Source: Platerodrilus igneus
Taxonomy: Eukaryota; Arthropoda; Insecta; Coleoptera; Lycidae
Direction of reading: 5' to 3'
Length of the DNA: 64,000 bases
Assembly (NCBI GenBank): GCA_036346225.1
Contig: JARFIW010000668.1
Location: forward strand, 992,001 to 1,056,000
Below are positions 45,431 through 56,978 of this stretch, piece by piece. The notes under the pieces are model-generated. The model made no database searches. It was not told the DNA's origin and worked only from the letters and a program-made list of their open reading frames with translations. Position 1 is the stretch's first letter; every line of letters begins with the position of its first letter. The position numbers and the translations under genes were made by a program.

Positions 45431-45514
45431 AATTTATATAATAAAAATTGGAATTCAAAACACGTAAGTCAATTGGATTCATTTAAAGTGACCAACATCC
45501 AAGAATAAAAACAA

Positions 45515-45560
<46 letters not shown>

Positions 45561-45562
<2 letters not shown>

Positions 45563-47509
45563 CTATGATTCTCTCTCTAAATTATCATGCCCCTTCGTTG
45601 TGCGCCTTATTTTGCTATGTACTCTAAATTATTCGCGCTCCATCATTTGGACGACCATTTTAATATTTATTATGAATAAACAAGATTGTAATTATCTCCT
45701 CCGACGTTGGGCTGTCTTATTAATATTGCTATCAATTCCCTCCAGAAACTTAACTGGATTTTATCTTGAAACAACCTTGTCTGCCAATAGCAAAATTCGA
45801 TACGTTACCGCCTTACTTGTTATCAATTTTCTATTTAACTCGTAGCTCCTCCTTGAACTATTTAAATCTTATGACCTCGGCTAGCATTTATTTGGAATTA
45901 TAAATTCAGTTAATTTCGATTTTATATAATGAAACCAATATGTTATGTACAGCTTTTGTAAATTATTTGGAATACACTTTTCAATTAGTTAATGTTGTAA
46001 ATTTCATTTATTAAACATCATATACTATTTACTCAAAACCCAAAGTCACCAAAAAAACCTATTATCCTTATCAACGAAGCGTAGAACGTTCTAAACCTGT
46101 TATCATATTACTCATTTTATACTTATGTAACTTCTTTTGTTGACTTTTTCACAAGCATATTATATTAAGCAAATTCAATATTCAAAATAAAAAATATATA
46201 GAAAAACAAAATATCTTATAACTAAAAATCTGACCTGGTCTATTTCTTCACATCGACGCTTCCATTTGAATAAAATTTATCTTCCCCCAATTCAGGATTA
46301 CGTTTAAATTATTGCCATTACACTATGGACTACCATTATTCATCTATGCACCCCAATTTATTGTCGTTTCATATCAGACTTATTACTTCTTATCAATCAA
46401 TTTCTTCAAACTTAAAATTGTATTATTCTTCCTCCAGACGTACTTCAAATTGTAGTTTATTTTCCCCAGACTTCGAATTTGAATTTTTCCCCCCGGCTTT
46501 AGAAATTGTAGTTTATTTTTGCCCCGGACATCAAAATTGTATTACTGTTCCCCCAGACTTCAAATTGTAGTTTGTTTCCCCCGAACTTCAAAGCCCTATT
46601 ATTTTTTATGTTTTAGTTTAAGATAAATTCATTAAAATGTACTTACGTTTAATCGGCAATTATAGTTTTCATCTTGGCACTTATTTTATCTTTCACTTTT
46701 AAAATTATTACGTATTACTTTATTTCATATTGACGCACTTCGGCCTTTGTTGAGTTGCAAACTGACTTCGTTATCACTGTGCCTGCTAATATATTATTCC
46801 GTTCCCACTCCGTCAGTGGGTATGGTCTAGAACTCGTCGCTTATTTATGACCAATCAAATAATTACATTCAAAGTAGTTTCTGATGTAACTCTCCACGAT
46901 TCCCAATAATTGTAACCTGCTTGCAGCTGTCTTTCGTTATCAACATGCTGTGTTTTGATAGATCTAATTGCTTTTCCATAAACAACTGATGCAATTCGAC
47001 TTTTAATTTTCATATTTACATGCGATTCACGCAATTTTTAATCATCTTTCTTATCAAGAATGGTTAGCTATTTGCACGCATTTACCTATGCTATCTGAAG
47101 CTCTATTTCTATCTCCATATTAATCTAATTGTTTGGAACCCTTTTGAATGCGTGTCTAATTACATTTTATCGTTTACTTATAAATATGCGCGTGCTTCCA
47201 CTGAAAAATATAATTACTTGCTATACCTAAATTGACTAAAACTTTATCTACAGGGTATTTAATATTTTCTATTTACCTAATAAATGTCTTCCTGGTATCT
47301 ACGCTAACTATGCGTCTTCCTATGTTTATTTGCGTCGTCTAAAACTATTTATACTTTATATACAGGGTGTTGACTGCTTACTATCTACAAACTATCTCCA
47401 TTTCTCGATTCTTCACTGAATAAGTGCAGTTTCCTGCTGACTATGATAATTTCTCATTCTTAAACCACCTTTAGTATAAAGTACACCCTTAAACAACCCC
47501 TTATCACAG

Positions 47510-47511
<2 letters not shown>
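45561..47511 (+). mobile_element. LTR-like module U2, right copy
   Basis: Second plus-orientation copy of 41306-43242, similar throughout (for example CTGCTTACTATCTACAAACT and TTAAACAACCCCTTATCA near the end), again starting TTGCTATG after (TA)n (45522-45560) and ending CACAGCAA before (TA)n (47512-47550). Confidence 0.72.
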
Positions 47512-47550
<39 letters not shown>

Positions 47551-47554
<4 letters not shown>

Positions 47555-47612
47555 TGGACAGGACTTGAATCTGTATCCTGGTTTTGCCGGAACCATGCGT
47601 TTACCAATATCT
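47551..47612 (-). repeat. tRNA-like repeat, partial copy
   Basis: Shares TATCCTGGTTTTGCCGGAAC and CATGC with the tRNA-like sequence at 47818-47890. It directly follows a (TA)n tract and lacks the D-arm half. Confidence 0.65.
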
Positions 47613-47688
47613 AAAATATTTATATATTTAATACTTGGCTGATAGCCGTAACTTTAAGCGTATTAGTATTTCATCTTATTCACTAATG

Positions 47689-47729
<41 letters not shown>

Positions 47730-47817
47730 ATAAAATGAAATACTAACTTAGACTTTTATGCAAAGCCAAAATGATCATTTCAAATCGAGCTAGTAATTGA
47801 AAGATGGAAAATATAAA

Positions 47818-47890
47818 GTCTTAGACAAGACTTGAACCTGTATCCTGGTTTTGCCGGAACCATGCAATTGACAATTACGCCACAGAGACC
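47818..47890 (-). repeat. tRNA-like sequence (SINE head or tRNA pseudogene)
   Basis: Minus strand begins GGTCTCTGTGGCGTAATTG, has an anticodon-arm-like hairpin TGGTT-CCGGCAA-AACCA and B box GGTTCAAGTCT, and ends CTAAGAC, which pairs partly with GTCTCTG. The loop would place GGC (Ala) as anticodon, but position 33 is C instead of U and the acceptor stem has mismatches. With a second partial copy nearby, a SINE is likelier than a working tRNA gene. Confidence 0.6.
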
Positions 47891-48072
47891 GATAACGACA
47901 ATTGGGAAATTTACAAATTTAAATCGTGTACACGACGATACGTCAACCTAACTTTCAATTACGTTCGGCATTTTTGTCAATCATATCTGACATTATCAAG
48001 CTTTTGACTTATGTCAGTTATAGACAGGAAACTACGCTCAAAATATTTATATATATATATATATATATATAT

Positions 48073-48303
48073 AAAGACAAGTTATTTGCAGTCCGCAATA
48101 CGAAAATTGTATATAAAGTAAGTTCTTGGAAACTATTCCACTCTGATGAGGCTAACAAGCCGAAACCATTGGTCAGTGGATGTTTCCTCCCCTGTGAAGT
48201 AATAAAGCTAATGTTTTGTTAATGGCTATATAACTACCAACCCGATTTGTATTTGTCAATGGCTCTTAATATTTTCATAACAGTTTGTTTACAGATACAT
48301 CTT

Positions 48304-48306
<3 letters not shown>
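48073..48306 (+). mobile_element. Hammerhead-bearing repeat segment, copy B
   Basis: Homologous to 15564-16040 (shared GACAAGTTATTTGCAGTCCG, the hammerhead, TAATAAAGCTAATGTTTTG and CGATTTGTATTTGTCAATGG). It is shorter because the long left part is absent. Flanked by (TA)n tracts at about 48048-48072 and 48307-48350. Confidence 0.72.
48137..48180 (+). ncRNA. Type I hammerhead ribozyme, copy B
   Basis: Identical core and stems to copy A: TCCACT (48137-48142), CTGATGA (48143-48149), GGC-TAACAA-GCC, GAAA (48162-48165), CC-ATT-GG, predicted cleavage after C48174, and AGTGGA (48175-48180). Surrounding sequence differs from copy A at several positions while these elements are unchanged. Confidence 0.9.
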
Positions 48307-48350
<44 letters not shown>

Positions 48351-48352
<2 letters not shown>

Positions 48353-50505
48353 CTCATATTTAGACCAGGGTAGAAAATTAATGGATTACATCAAATAATT
48401 TTAATCACCGTGTATAAGGAAGTTTATTAGATAATACGCTTTATTAAAAACCCGTGGAGAATAAAAATTCATTCGTTTTATTAAAAATAAGAGATTAAAA
48501 TTATTTACAAGACGCTTCATATAAAAATAAGCAGTTTTAAAATGCTCAACGTGTAATTTAATTATTCCAAAGTAAAGAATCAAATGGAAATTACGTGCAA
48601 GATTTATATGAATTGATTCAAGTTTGGGCAACGAGTATTAAACGAAACGTACAGATAATAATTGAATATTTAATTAGGATTCACTAAAAATTAAAGAGTA
48701 TTAATTTTTAATTGAAGTTAATTGAACCGTTAGTAACAGACAATATCTATAGAAACTTGTGAAAATCCAAGATTATAATACCAGAAAATAAAGCTCTTAG
48801 AATTAATATTATTTTGAACACCTGCGTAGTTTAAATGTCAAATACGGCGAAAATTTTGTAGATAATTAATAGTTTCAAAGAATCTTGGAGAAACCGGGGC
48901 TTAATATTCACGAGAATGTGCGATACGGGGTTATTAAACCCAGATAACAGTCCACATGGACTAAAATATAATCGATAATAAAGAATATCAATTTGCACCA
49001 ATACGAACAGGTTAGAAAAGGAAAGAGAAAATGCGTCAAGCAAAGACACATATAGTAAAAGGCGGGATTTAAGCAACGTCACGAGGGTCACAATTGGTTG
49101 AAAATAGGATGCAAATATCAGAGGTAGAAACAACAATTTCGGTATAAAAGTCAATTAGTTATTTCTCGGACATGCTTGCGTGCCGTGTGTTGAAATTTCT
49201 GAGATTAAAATGGGACGAGTGAAAATTCGTAAAAATCGATGCGCGAGCGACAGACCGGGAACATAAAATGAGGAATTCTTTAGAATTACCCGTTTTGAGG
49301 ACAAAAGCGACGTGCCGGCTTTTGCTATATATACCGAGATGAATATAAACAAGCTCTCTTAGACTCTTAGACTTTTGACTATTCGATGCGTTAAAAGCTC
49401 TTACATCCGCGACTTGATTGAAGATGTTTATACAGTGCATTTTAGTTGATAAAATAATTTAAAATTTTGCTCGTATATTTTAGTGATTCAAAATAGTTGG
49501 TTATTTACATGCTAACATGAATGTACTTCAGTGCACTTAGATACAAGGTAATAAAATTTAGTTTCACTGTACCAATTAGCAAAATTTACAACGACAAATG
49601 TATACACAAAAGTAGGCAGTTTTGGCGTATATTGGTGAAAGAAGTATGAAGTTATTTGCTATTTTTCGGGGTGTTAATAATTAAATGGTTCAAATACGTG
49701 TCTGGATCCACGAAACAAGGGTCAGATATACATAGATGAGTTCCGGAAAAGCCCAGAAACAACTTTAAATAAATGGTGATGGAGAAAATTTTAAAAGCGT
49801 TGAGAATTAGAAGCCGTAAATATAATCCTGTTGGATTGGTGTGATTAACTAAAGGGACGATGTACTTTGAAGCTAGGAGGACAGTAACCTTCAGGTAAAT
49901 TATACTATTTTGTTTGACATTTTTGTGTGTGTTGAATAACTTTATAATTGATTTACTTTAAATGGACATTAGTGAAATTGTACTAACCATAAAATTTTAA
50001 TTTTAAGATGAAATTTGCTTGTTGAAGTAGAAAGGGTATTTAGTTTTGATGTTCGGTAATATGATGAAAATTTGGGTATGTCTTTGAGCTCAATTAGACG
50101 AACCTGGTTAATTAACGTAAAGGGTGGTAGATGCTCCCTTTATACTCAGACTCCGGTCTGCTTATATTGTTATATTAATTAGTAGGCATCCACCAAGGAC
50201 TTTAATTTTGGATGCACATTAAAATGATTATAAAATTAATCTTGAAATTCTTTTTAAAACTGAAATTTATGCTGAGTTTTAATTTTGAAATTTTAATGTA
50301 TTCTGAATATTGATGTAAATAGAGCTAACGTTGATGTTTTTGGTAGGAATGTGTTGTTGTTTTTTTATGAATGAGGAGGTTTATAACATTAGGTGAGCAG
50401 CCGAGGCGAAAAGAGGATCACAGCCGTTTATGACGCCCAATCTGTGGGACTAGAATTTTTTTGTTGAAAGGACCCAGTTCCCGCATTCAAAGGAGAATAT
50501 CACAG

Positions 50506-50508
<3 letters not shown>
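48351..50508 (+). mobile_element. LTR-like module U1, copy B
   Basis: Inverted counterpart of 13431-15531. Starts TTACTCATATTTAGACCAGG after (TA)n. A TATATATA promoter-like motif lies near 49327. It ends with CACAGCCGTTTA, TGACGCCCAATCTGTGGGAC (tRNA-Lys-type primer-binding site, about 50430), then GAATATCACAGCAA before (TA)n (50510-50542). Short ORFs shared with copy A show no domain. Looks like LTR plus primer-binding site plus a short leader. Confidence 0.68.
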
Positions 50509-50546
<38 letters not shown>

Positions 50547-50929
50547 ACGAATTACTACAAGATATAAATTCGTTGTTATTTATTACATCCGATGACCATA
50601 TTTCGCTTATCGCCACGATATCATATTCACAATCACATATATTTAATATAAATTCATCGACTTTACCTTGCATGCTTCGATCGGTTTGATAATAACACAT
50701 AAGCACCTTACGATAGAATTATTTAGTATTTTTTGCACAATACAAGGTTAACCGTTTCTAAATCTTTTAAATGTTTATGTTATGTCTATAAAACAAGGTA
50801 CATTTATAACTAACTATTACTGCTTATTACTAATTTACACACTCTAATCTTTCTTTAACATCTAGAAAAATTTAATTTACAATTCTTATCTACTTCCCTA
50901 GCTACTGCAAACGGCAAAGTCCTAACACT

Positions 50930-51420
50930 AGCAAAAACCCTATCATACATATAGAACAGAATTATTACACAAATTGCACGTAAATGGGCGTTTGTAAGAA
51001 TGGATTCACACATGTGTTCTTAGATTATATCTATTCCTTACGAAATATTGCTAACAAATTGGTGTTCGTTAGTATGTAATTGTATTAATATTTGCAAATA
51101 AACTTTCTGTAATGCACTATAATCACACACAAGTCACACCAAAGGATGTTCGTTAGTATGTATCGGCTTTTTAAAGCACTTTATGATAAGGAACAATCAC
51201 ACAAATCGCATTCTTATTTCTACATGATATATTTGTGATGAACTACAGTTACATAAAAATCTACAGTTGGACATTTGCTAATATGTAAGGAAATATAAAG
51301 GGTTAAAGCACTTGTGGTTTATACAGAATACCCAAAAATTATAATAATTATACACAAATTTGTAACTTGTCAGCATGCAACCACAAATATTTTTTTGCGA
51401 TCACAATCCAAAGTAGGCTT
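50930..51420 (-). pseudogene. Heavily decayed C2H2 zinc-finger array
   Basis: Minus-strand traces of the same finger units as the two large arrays: repeated linker-like AACGAACA/TAC blocks and Cys-rich starts about 84 bp apart (for example near 50965, 51075 and 51150). No open frame longer than a finger remains. Confidence 0.55.
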
Positions 51421-51548
51421 TTGCACTTAAAATCGCTCCGCAAAATTGACGTTTTCCGCGAACTGACATTAAGTGTCAGCTTTGTCGCTCTAGAGCAACA
51501 AAATTTTTAAAACGCTTGCCTAATTTTAATTAGGTTTATGTTTATTAT

Positions 51549-52059
51549 TGTTACAAGCTGCTATTAGGCAACCCATCAAACACACAAGTGCCGCAAGCAC
51601 TGTATATTCTCCAGGGACTGAGAATTTTTAGCAATTACTGGAGGATGAATCATCCTTTTTAATTCGAGGTATAAATAAGAACGATGATGAAGTACAGGAT
51701 TAGTCTATATCAGAATGTCGAACATAAATTATATCGTGTAAAGTTAAATAGTTGAGCTTTTGGAAATCCAAAAGTAAACATAAATGTTATATTATGTGAA
51801 CGTGTCTAATGTACATGCAGCTTGTAATAAATAAATAGTTGTGTTAGTGTTGTTAATAGACCTATGGTAAAGAATTTAGTTTAAGAAAATATTAGTGTTT
51901 GTAAATTCATTAGTGTGATAGTGCTTCATTGTTAATTGGACTGGAAACATCTATAAATAACGCATATACTGTTAATTAGACTTGTGAACAGTGAGTAATA
52001 AAGACTCTTGTTATTACTTATTTTAAATTAGTGAAACGCGGTAGTAGTAGCCCGCTACA
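51549..52059 (+). mobile_element. Solo LTR of the gypsy family at 1-4135, copy 3
   Basis: 511 bp, TGTTACAAGC...CCCGCTACA, similar over its length to 20115-20644. Flanks TTAT and ATAT match imperfectly. It lies about 100 bp upstream of the tyrosine recombinase pseudogene. Confidence 0.9.
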
Positions 52060-52158
52060 ATATGATACAGAATTCTAAATAAACTCTGTTACGTATAGTA
52101 TGCTATTTTAAATGAAATGTCATTTGATAATTTCAGTTTTTAAAATTTTTTTTGAATA

Positions 52159-54060
52159 ATGGATAGTGAAAGTGAATTTTCAAGCACACTTCCTAATATA
52201 GCGGCTTTTGCGAAGAATATAACTCTTAATCTTCTACCGAGTAAATCAAGAGAAAAATATGAAAACAATTCCACCACTTCACGGATTTGTGCCGCTAAAA
52301 GAAAATTAAAAAGTATTCTGAAAATGTTTTGCTATCTGATTTTGGCGAAAAATCTAAAACTTTAAAATCGTCAACTTTGTGGTCACAATATTCGATGCCT
52401 AGAGCAACTTTACAAGTAAAATATGACATTGACCTCAGTCGGTACACGAATTGCCTATTTGAGGAAGGAGGCGGTCGAGTATAAACCAAAAAAGTCTCAT
52501 ACATTCTCAAAGGAACAAGTGGAGAACTTTATTAAATATGCACCTGACGACGAACATTTACTGAGAAAGGTAGAGACTTTACTATTACTATTGTGATAAG
52601 AAATTCTCAGTGTATTATTTTTAGGTTATTTTAATTATGGGTATTGCTGGCGCATGTCGAAGGGATGAATTAATCAAAAAGGAGTTAGAAGATATTATAG
52701 AAGAAAAAAAATCCCTTCCAGTAGTTCGAATCCCTGATTCAAAAACGTGACAAAGTCGTGTATTCGCCATAACCAGTGTAGAAGAAAATGTGATTGACTA
52801 CATTTCTTATTATAAAAAATATAACTTAAGACAACAAATCCAAACGAATAGTCGCAATAGTATTCAACGCTTATTTTGAGGTTATTCCAAAGGTAAATGC
52901 GTAAATTGTTACGTGCAAGGATTTGGCACTACACGTCTTTCTAGTTTGATTTTGATGTGCGGGAGTTTCGCGCCTTAAATTTGAAAGACTTGGGCGTGTA
53001 TTTCCGTCACGTCAGAAGTGCGTTGGACGAACTTCGAACCGACGCGTGTGGGGGAAGAAAAAGTGGGGAAGTTTCCGGAAGACGCTTAGGAAACGTGGCT
53101 TTTTGCCTTTGAACATCCAGAAGAGTGGTTGGGTATCGTATCGTACGTATCTTTATATCTTTTTTATGTAGATTCCCTTGCCTTTAGTTTGATTGTCGTC
53201 CCTATAAACCTGTTCCTGCCGTTCCGCTACATAGGTAAAGAAGACAATTTGGATACAACCTGGCAGCAGTCCACGACCCTAGAACGAACGCGTCCAGGGA
53301 GCCCCGCCGTCGCTAGCCGGAGCAGTCCAGATGGAGGTCGCAGCCACCATCTTTAAATAAATTGGAAAAGGGCCACGAGCAACCCTGAAAGAAGCTATCC
53401 TGTGAGACGCTTATATATTCATGTGAGTAATCGATTTTTATAAACTGATTTATGAATTCGATATATTTCGTCATTACGTGTAATAATTTGCATATTGTGT
53501 GACGTCATTGACAGATAGGCGCGCTAACTTCTGTATTATAGATTAGCGTTACCAACTGCCGTGGTGTCTCTTGTACCTCGTTTGCGGTGTTGTAAGAAAC
53601 ACGTTTAAATGTAAGAAAGTCAAGTAATTGGTATGAATACTGTGGGCAAAATACCAAGCGAAATAACAAATTAATTAAAACTACCTAATAAAAATTTCTT
53701 CACTGGTCACTGCTTTCGACGAACCTCCGCGGCGTTATTAGTAATTGATGGAGACGACTTAATTCAGCTGAAGAAGCATGGTGGGTGGAAGATCAGTAAC
53801 GTGGCTGAAGGATATATCGACGAATAAATAATAAAATAGAAACTTTCCAAAAACTTTCTGGAAATACATTAGTACCGATATGTGAAACATTAAAAAGAAC
53901 ATGCGAAGAACTTTCGTTTCCATCAACATCTAATTTTGTTACACAAATATCTACAGAAGAAGTTATACAACCTTCATTTTCTTTAGCCCCTGGAATAAAT
54001 ATTAAAGATTGCCAAAACTGTACATTTAATTTCAACATCGTTAACAATAAAAAATTATAA
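52159..54060 (+). pseudogene. Crypton-type tyrosine recombinase gene, decayed
   Basis: Starts at ATG 52159 (LLPSKSREKYE). After a frameshift near 52315 it reads SSTLWSQYSMPRATL, then KPKKSHTFSKEQVENFIKYA to 52567. A short intron (about 52568-52624) precedes IMGIAGACRRDELIKKEL with the first catalytic Arg. The 690-bp repeat (52907-53617) interrupts the frame at KCVN, which resumes as VIGMNTVGKIPSEI, FFTGHCFRRTSAALL (H-x2-R box), LIQLKKHGGWK and AEGYIDE (candidate nucleophile Tyr), ending at TAA 54060. The catalytic signature is that of tyrosine recombinases of the Crypton-related group in arthropods. It carries several stops and frameshifts. Confidence 0.82.
52907..53617 (+). repeat. Unclassified ~690-bp repeat, copy 3
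   Basis: Same ends and orientation as copies 1 and 2, with more substitutions. It interrupts a coding exon, so it is a true mobile insertion. No clean target duplication: left flank GCGTAAAT, right flank AAGTCAAGTAATT. Confidence 0.75.
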
Positions 54061-54429
54061 ATTTTATTAAACGAAATGAATTTCAACTTAATTTTATAGA
54101 TGGTTAACAAATCATTGTTTTGAAAATTAATGAACTGTCTCTGTTTTTGTTTTAGTCTCTATTTAGTATAAGGGCTTTCAATATTGACATCGTTTTCATG
54201 TAGTTGTGAAATATATATATCTCTTAAAATAATGGGATAATAAAATAATTTTCTGTGTAATTCGAGCGGAAAGTTCTTTGTCGCTTTCGGCAGATTGCTC
54301 GATCTCCGCTACGCGTCGCGCGGGCAAATTTCTGTCTCAAGCGGTAAAATATCACTTTCCGCTCTTAATACAGAAATAGCTATTATATACTATTCTTTCT
54401 ATATATAATCACATAATTGCACAAAATGA
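54061..54429. other. Intergenic sequence, nothing recognised
   Basis: AT-rich with a short GC-richer patch near 54262-54350. No feature recognised. Confidence 0.4.
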
Positions 54430-56269
54430 ACGCTCACTACTATTTTGATGTGCACAATACCAACATAAAAAGCATGCAAATGGACATTCATTAGTGAGAG
54501 AGACTACATGAATTTTCAAGAATATATTAATTTTCAAGGCACCTTTATAGTATCTAGAATGATTATATATTGCATTTCAATGAATATTAGCTAGTATGCG
54601 ATTACATACGCTTTTGTGATGACATTTCTGGGATGCGATATAAACGTCCAAATTGTATACAAATTGATTGGTATGGAACCGCATGAGTTTTTAAGCTACT
54701 TTTAAGAGATGCAGTATAATTACATAAATTGCATTCGCATAGACGTTCGTTTGTATAGAACTGCACATGAATTTCCAAGGTAGTTTTAAAAGATGCAGTT
54801 CATAAATTGCATACAAATGGACGTTTGTTTCTATGGAAACGCATATGCTTCTTCAAGTGACTATTACAAGATGCAGCATAATTACATAAATTGCATGCGT
54901 ATGGACGTTCGTTTGTATGGGACCGCATATGTCTTTTTAAGCTACTTTTATGAGATGCAGAATAAGTACAGAAATAACATCCGAATGGACGTTCGTCTGT
55001 ATGGGACCACATATGTTTTTTCAAGTTATCTTTGTCAGATGTAGAATAATTACATAAATTGCATGCGTATGGACGTTCGTTTGTATGGGACCGTATATGT
55101 CTGTTCAAGCTACTTTTACGAGACGCAGAATAAGTACAGGAGTTGCATGCGAAAGGACGTTCGTTTGTATGGGACGACATATGGTTCTTCAAGTTAATTT
55201 GACTATATGCAGAATAACTACATAAAGTGCATGCAAAAGGACGTTCGTTAGTATGGGACCGACAGTGAATTTTCAAATTACTTTTACAAGATGTAGCATA
55301 ATTACATAATTTACATGCAAATGGATGTTCATTAGTATGTGACCGAATATGTCTTTTTAAGTTAATTTTACGAGATGCAGAATAATTACATAGATGGCAT
55401 GCAAAAGACCTTACCATACTGTGGAATGCCATATGGTTTTTCAAGTAACCTTTATCAAACGTAGAATAATTACACAAACTACATGTGAAAAGATGTTCGT
55501 TAGCATGAGACCCAATATGTCTTTTTAAGTTAGCTTTACGAGATGTAGAATAATTACATAGATGGCATGCAAAAGACAATACCATACCGTGGACCGGCAT
55601 ATGTTTTTTCAAGTAGCCTTTATCCAAAGTAGAATAGTTACACAAATTGGATGTGAATGGATGTTTGTTAGTATGAGACCGCATGTGCAGTTTTAAGGTA
55701 CTTTTATAAGATGCAACATAATCACAGAAATTGCATGCGAATGAAGGTTCGTTTATATGGGACCGAACATGTCTTCTCAAGTTACCTTTATTGGATGCCG
55801 AATAATTACACAAACTGCATGCGAATAGACGTTCTTTTGAATGGAGCTGCACGTGATTTTCTAAATCCCTTTTAAAAGATGCAATATAAGTACATAAATT
55901 GCATGCGTGTGGACGTTCGTTTGTATGCGACCGCATATGTCTTTTCAAACTACTTTTTTGAGATGCAGAATAAGTACAGGAATTGCATGCAAAAGGACGT
56001 TCGTTTGTATGAGACCGCATATGAGTCTTCAAGTTGCTATTACGAGATGCAGCATAATTACATAAATTGCATGCGTATGGACGTTCGTTTGTACGGAACC
56101 GCACATGAATTTCCAAGGTACTTCTAAAAGATGCAGAATAAGTACACACCTTGCATGTAAATGGGCGTTCGTGTATATGGGACCGCATATGGATTATCAA
56201 CTTACTTTTGAAAGATACCGAATAAGCACATAAAAGGCACACAAATGGGCGTTCTTTATGTGAAGACAT
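54430..56269 (-). pseudogene. C2H2 zinc-finger array gene, copy 2 (489-codon open frame)
   Basis: ATG at 56269, open to 54800 with 17 C2H2 fingers, then a stop caused by a small deletion near 54798. Finger-like remnants continue to about 54430. Two fingers have lost a zinc ligand (HVRFR for H-x3-H in finger 2; SNLC for C-x2-C in finger 8). Fingers share the CNLCNYSAS-type start and HTNERP linker with copy 1, but the order of finger types differs. It may still make a DNA-binding protein, since most of the array is open; without an effector domain the role is unknown. Confidence 0.85.
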
Positions 56270-56978
56270 ATCAATGTATTCTTATAGGTTGCAAAATAAG
56301 TACGTAAATTATATGCCAAATATTTTGTTGTTTATGGCCGTGTAATGTAATTGTAAAATGTTTTTGGTGGCACAAAAATCACACCATGGACAGTCTATGA
56401 GGGATGAGACCTCAAACGTAAAGCACAATAATTACATAAATTGTCTGTATATTCAAAACGTATATCATAATAATTTTTTATCTTCAACTATTACGTCGAC
56501 TTGGTTTGATGTTCATATGCGCATTTTATTTTAATTTCGCATTCTCTGGTAGTAAACAATTAACTGTACAAAATATATTTCTCTCCACAATTTAGCTATC
56601 GATCAGGTAGCTTACATGTGCTTATTAAAAAAACTACTTACAATAAGGAAATTGTGTAAATATTTATACTGTCAAAAAGATACATTGTTGCTGTAATTAA
56701 ACTGATATTTATTTTTCTTAAGGCCGGTTTTTCAATCAGTAGTTAGCTTTTTGGTTAGTTAACCCTCACCTTCTGGGTAACGCATCGATGTGTTTTCAAT
56801 ATATTTTACAGTTCCCATTAGTAAACTATCAGTTTGGTTAATACAAGGAATTATGTTGGTATGGATTTAGGAATTTTAAACACTTTATATAAGAAATGCC
56901 CATAACATAACCTAACCCTGATGTTTTTGTTCGGGCACCGCGTTTTGTTTGTTCTTGTTCATAACATAAATCGCGATA
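56270..56978. other. Duplicated intergenic segment, copy 2
   Basis: Paralogue of 32121-32834, alignable by eye across its length with small indels. Confidence 0.65.

Noticed and set aside
47818..47890. Functional tRNA-Ala gene
   Set aside because: C at position 33, mismatches in the acceptor stem and a second partial copy favour a tRNA-derived repeat.
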